64,000 nt of DNA from positions 17,844,873 through 17,908,872 of the forward strand of contig CM060850.1 in the NCBI GenBank assembly GCA_030737835.1, read 5' to 3'. Both the position numbers and the translations under genes were made by a program. Positions 60,001 to 64,000 of the stretch are shown piece by piece. The stretch comes from Acorus gramineus (lineage: Eukaryota; Streptophyta; Magnoliopsida; Acorales; Acoraceae). The notes under the pieces were generated by a model. The model was not told where the DNA came from and ran no database searches. It saw nothing but the letters and a program-made list of their open reading frames with translations. Every line of letters begins with the position of its first letter. The first letter of the stretch is position 1.

Positions 60001-62873
60001 GGGGAGGGTTTGTCATATGACTCATCCAATAAGAATAGCATAAAACATCCAATAAATCTTTAGTATCATTCATTGGAAAAAGGAAAATATAAAGATAATA
60101 AAATTGAATTGTTAACAGACTTCGAGGTTACAGAATATCAGAAATTCAGATAAAAAGACAATGACACCCAATAAAAATAATCTACGGAGCATCTGCTAAC
60201 CAATCAAAAAGAAATACTGTAGCATCAGGTCTCACAAGAGATGGGTCAAAACAAAACATAACACAAGGACTTAAATCAAAATAACTAAATCATAAAGAAA
60301 AATGACAGCGCAGCATGACAAAGATAAAAATTACATAAATACTTTAAATCTGAAGCAAACAAACAATAAATAAAAAAAAGCAAAATGTGATAATTAAAGG
60401 GACAACTATAATGTAATGGAAGACGATAAATATAGAAAAGAAGTTCAATAAAAGAAGACAAGAGGGAAAAAAATTGTACCTCAATTTTTATTCTCTCCAG
60501 ATTATCAGCAATACAGGAATGCAGGTCAGATGGTATTCCCACATGTTCATAAAATTTTAGCTTTGGTGTAGGAAATGGCACATATTGAGCCAAGATGGAT
60601 TCATTGGCAACTGTGTATACCTTCATCATATAGAATATAAATAATCAGGGTTATAGTGCGATAAGCCATCATGCAAGGCATAGAGCTCCGCGGTGTATGA
60701 CTAAAAAGCACAAGGCCATCCAAGAGAAAAAAAAGGATTATGTGTTAACACAATCTCAGTTCACTAAATTACAATAAGGAAGAGATGGCATTCATTAAGA
60801 ATGGTAATTGGTAAACAAAGTAAACAAAACAATAAAAATTCATAGCTCATCATAATTTTATGCCTGTACCCAAAAGTATACAAGGTCAAAAATTAAAAAA
60901 CTTTTGTCAATTTAAATATGTTCGACAACAGGGTTATATAATGCTATGACCTCATCGCAAAGTTTACAAATAAATTAAGGAATGAAAGGGTTAAAACACC
61001 ATCATTCCAGAATTTGAAGAATTCAAATAAACTCTTTCTAGTTTAGATAAATCTTAAATTATTTATCATGCGATGTTCCACTTAAAAACAATTGATATTA
61101 AAATAATTGAACTCTGCAGTACCTTGACAGGATCAAAAAATAGATCATCAGTACTAAAACTCAACATAGAACATGATAGAAACAGGAAACACAATGATTA
61201 CCTTTGAATGCAAAAGACTTTCAATCTCTGATATGTGTTTTTCGTAGGCAATCTGAGAGCTAGGTCCTATAAAAAAAACAATTCAGCATAAAAGGAAAAG
61301 CAGTCACACACATTACCCCTGTTTGGTAGGTTAGCTTATAATAGGACAAACATGATATCAGACTAAATCCAGCAATAGAAAATCAGAAACATGAAAGAAA
61401 ATTGTGAACGAGGGTAAACATACAAAAAGACAGAAAGAAATCATAACATCAACAACTTAATATTGATCAAGTTCACCTTTGCGGTTTATAAGTGATGCAG
61501 TCATCCCAAGAATCCTCGGCAGATTGCCACGATTTGAACACAATTGAGGATGATAATGCTCCTGACCAATGAATTCATCAAATAATTACACTTCTTACAA
61601 AAATTCAAATTGTAGATCAAGATATCCATCCGTATAACAAAGAGAATCCTTATTCTCTATATTTTACTCTACAAAAGCAGCTTGTTTGGGTTGCCTTTCA
61701 TGGCAATGCAACGTAGGGTATTGGGTATACCGAAAGAGGAAGAAACTCACCCTCATAATGCAAGCATAATCGCTTTTGCCTCTGATGTTGTGGCATTCAT
61801 CAAATATCAACAACTTAATGAAGTCAAGCTTGAAAAAGCTCTGTCGGAGGTTGACACGTAGGATGGCAGGTGTCATTACAAATACCTGCAATAGGATGGG
61901 CAAGTTATGTTGAGTGTTAAGTGTGGAAGCAAAGCCCCGCAAATGTTACACAAGGCAACATGTGACACTAAATGCATTGCATTGTAAAATCAAAGAATGA
62001 TAGATGATTGATACATTAGCTATATAGGTACAGTACGATGTGGGGACCAAATAGGAAATCCTAGAACACCTTCAAGAACATTACATGTTACATAATTCAA
62101 GAATTAAATTATAAAGTGTTAACCATAAATACAAGAATGAAGACGGAAATGAACTATCCCTGTCACATGAATTTAGGACTTGAAAACCTCAGATGGAGAA
62201 TTAAAAGATCCATGTAGACAGCAGAGAGAGAGAGAGGGAGCATTTCCAATTGAAGCACAAATCACACATTTGCATTGGGAATAAAGAACGTAGCTCACAG
62301 CTTCATAATGCAACACCAAAGGATTTTATTGAAGATAAAAATCCGACTTCCATCATCTCAGCCTAAGCCTACACAATACTCTCATGGAGTCATGGTGTAA
62401 ATATCTTTAAACACAATTTGTCCTCACAACACTGAATTCCTCAGCTTATACAAGACTCTCATAGTGCAAATACAACACATGTGACTCAATCATGGCCATC
62501 CAATAAAACTTTTCCAATCAATTATTTACTTTATAGCGCAGATCGTTAAAACAGAGAATGCTAAACAGAGCAAAAAATGTGATTGTTCCAAATTATCAAA
62601 GAATATATACATAAAAAAAAAACTTCACACATTTTTTCCTTCTCATGAAACATATTCACATACACAAAATTCATTGAGAAACCTTTAAAAAATTCCACAA
62701 ACATCAATACATGGAAAGAAAACAAGCCCAACAAAACAGAGAGACCAACTCAGCCAAACCTCAAACTCCCGTAGCTTCTCTTTCCAAGTCGACTCACTCC
62801 AAAAGTCCACACCCATCTCCCCCCAGAACTTCCCCACCTTCAGGTCCGTGTGCATCTCCAAAACGCGTGCTTG
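48022..62873 (-). CDS. DCL2: Dicer-like 2 endoribonuclease, 20 exons (first coding exon outside the window)
   Basis: Exons 5' to 3': 62873-62760, 61885-61751, 61561-61477, 61266-61202, 60620-60480, 59244-59116, 59034-58902, 58265-58172, 57398-57206, 57079-56919, 55975-55757, 55657-55422, 54322-54048, 53969-53515, 53386-53283, 52265-52075, 51345-51136, 50445-50032, 49172-48897, 48369-48022. They join in phase to 1325 residues plus stop. In-window residues: helicase with DECH (67-70), TAS (104-106) and QSRGRAR (about 399-405); Dicer dimerisation (about 450-565); PAZ region (about 660-815, including SIVYTPHNRRMYSV); RNase IIIa (ESLETLGDSFLKY about 927, EALIGAYLS about 1034); RNase IIIb (RLEFLGDAVLDYL 1119-1131, DVIESLAGA about 1217); double-stranded-RNA-binding tail to 1325. 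Phrases such as MHTDLKVG...GEMGVDFW match DCL2 and not DCL1, 3 or 4 as I recall them. DCL2 makes 22-nt siRNAs in antiviral and transgene silencing. The intron after 48897 has a GC donor. Exon 1 (about 70 residues, Walker A) is missing. Confidence 0.92.
57746..57787. repeat. Perfect 19-bp hairpin in a DCL2 intron
   Basis: ataaactgtagtacttatc (57746-57764) is followed by a cact loop and its exact reverse complement (57769-57787). It sits between the 58172 and 57398 exons, in a stretch (about 57690-57860) with further scrambled copies of gataagtac, probably a small decayed foldback element. Confidence 0.8.
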
Positions 62874-63540
62874 CTTCACCACAAACAAACAAAAAAAGTA
62901 TTTTTAGTTAGAAAATGTCAGGGACATTCTGTGGAAAAAAAAAACGTTGGTTTTGTTTTTCAATGAAAATTCAAATTTACATTGTTAAAATATATATATA
63001 TTATTATATTTGGTGTTATCCATTTATTATTTTAAATTGTGATTTAATTTTTTTGAGAAGTTGTGATCTATCCGATGTCTAAACCACTTCTCAACTATCC
63101 TACAATTGTGAATTTTTGTTAATAACAACCTATCCTAAAAGAGGGGGTTTGTTGATAACAACTCTCCCCACTATGTATGTGTTTCACCCATTTTAAAAGA
63201 GAGGATTCAGAGAAGAAACTGAATCACAACCTGATATCCTATCCAGTCCAATCACTCTAGAAATATTCCACCAAATCCATTACCCTATCCACTCTACCAT
63301 GTGCATACGGAGGATCTAAAAGCTTCCCTTTTACTTTTGGGGCAATCGAAGGAACATCAATTGGGTTCAACTCCAACTCCTGCGCGCACCAGGAAGTGGA
63401 TAGAGAAGCTGGGCTGGTTGTATCTTGCGGAACAGCATGCCAGAGAAACCCTGTGCGGAGGAGGCGAATTCTGTTATGAAGACAGCGTCTTCACGTGCCT
63501 CCAATCCAGGCTTCTCTCTTCCTTGTTTTAAAATTTAAAT
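62874..63540. other. Start of DCL2 intron 1; probable LTR of the following Copia element
   Basis: The DCL2 acceptor at 62874 has a T-rich tract on the minus strand. Further right, gttaataacaacctatccta / gttgataacaactct is a near repeat around 63118-63165. The more GC-rich stretch 63300-63530 is open on the plus strand but matches no family. It may be LTR sequence, because Copia gag follows closely. Exact LTR ends were not determined. Confidence 0.4.
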
Positions 63541-64000
63541 ATGAATTTCTGTTTTATTGATTTGGTTTTATCATTTTAGATCTATTTTATTCAACAATTT
63601 TCAAAACATAATTCGGATCTAAAATGAATCTAAATGATGATAAGCCTGAAAAATTTTCTGGGACTCATTTTAAAAGATGGCAATTACGTATGCATTATTG
63701 GCTTTTAACCAATTAGGTCTTTTATCTGCAATAGAAAGAAAACGTTGATCAAGATGAATCTGCTAAAACTGAAACTCCTGATAAAACTGAAACTTCTGTT
63801 GTCACTAAATTTTCCACCTCCACAACACAAAAAGTCAGCAGTGTTTTTTCTAAATATCCTGAGAAAGCTCCTACTGAAATTGATTATTTATGTCATGGAA
63901 AATTCTGAATTGTTTGGCTGATGATTTGTTTGATATTTATTATCCTATAGAAACTGCTCGTGAACTTTGGGATTTATTAGAACAAAAATATGGTGTTCAA
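63541..64000 (+). mobile_element. Copia-type LTR retrotransposon, gag start (continues past the window)
   Basis: The plus strand from about 63627 shows the typical start of a Copia gag (MNLNDDKPEKFSG, then F-RWQ), followed near 63900-64000 by the ADDLFDIYYP and ARELWDLLEQKYG blocks of the UBN2-type gag domain. The copy looks broken. It lies in the direction where DCL2 exon 1 should be, so it is probably inserted in DCL2 intron 1 in the opposite orientation. Only the first few hundred bases are visible. Confidence 0.75.

Noticed and set aside
48022-62873. Identification as DCL3 or DCL4
   Set aside because: Helicase phrases (MTPAIL, GEMGVDFW, VPFPTPKLKFYEH) and the RNase III/tail phrases fit DCL2 better, and total length is close to the roughly 1390 residues of DCL2.
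63301-63531. 76-residue plus-strand frame as part of a gene, or as DCL2 exon 1 on the opposite strand
   Set aside because: Neither strand shows the expected GSGKT or LVP-VLV motifs, and the plus-strand peptide matches nothing known. More likely LTR sequence.
1-64000. tRNA or rRNA genes, CRISPR arrays, bacterial-type operons
   Set aside because: No cloverleaf, rRNA blocks or regularly spaced short repeats were seen, and the genome is plant nuclear DNA.

Overview
The window is nuclear DNA from a flowering plant, most likely a eudicot. The background is AT-rich. It holds two long, intron-rich host genes, both on the minus strand, and the space around and inside them is filled with plant transposable elements.

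Host gene 1 (1873-15327, minus) is a ten-exon EamA/drug-metabolite transporter of the plant nodulin-MtN21-like type. All splice junctions join in frame to give 415 residues. Host gene 2 (48022-62873, minus) is Dicer-like 2 (DCL2). Twenty exons join in frame to 1325 residues: DECH helicase, Dicer dimerisation domain, PAZ region, two RNase III domains and a C-terminal double-stranded-RNA-binding region. The first coding exon, with the ATP-binding loop, is not in the window. A Copia retroelement begins in that direction at the right edge.

Layout. 1-292: tail of an LTR. 321-949: a TIR element. 1873-15327: transporter gene, with a Tourist-like MITE, a LINE scrap, a 1.4-kb hAT-type element and a 5'-truncated LINE tail in its introns. 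15448-26755: an old, broken Copia element that starts about 120 bp upstream of the transporter ATG. It carries at least four nested insertions: a 1-kb foldback MULE-MITE in its 5' LTR, a Tourist-like MITE, a hAT MITE, and a 2.9-kb solo LTR with a very GC-rich core. 26804-27168: a further hAT MITE. 29664-36606: a large element with roughly 0.5-kb terminal inverted repeats, sitting in a (TA)n microsatellite and containing a second copy of the same solo LTR. 36813-36920: a SINE. 37026-37564 and 45219-45751: two copies of one MULE-MITE family, each with a 9-bp target duplication. 39.4-43.15 kb: remains of an autonomous Mutator-like element, with a MURA-like transposase on the minus strand and a small GRF-zinc-finger/coiled-coil/membrane-anchor gene on the plus strand, facing each other. 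A hAT element with a BED-finger transposase start was inserted into it at 43154. 44999-45976: another hAT MITE, itself split by a MULE-MITE. 48-63 kb: DCL2. 63.5-64 kb: start of another Copia element.

The two host genes have no evident joint function. The theme of the window is layered transposon insertion, for which target-site duplications often give the order, next to a gene of the RNA-silencing machinery that in plants processes long double-stranded RNA. Everything was read by eye. Family names rest on remembered motifs, not on database searches.
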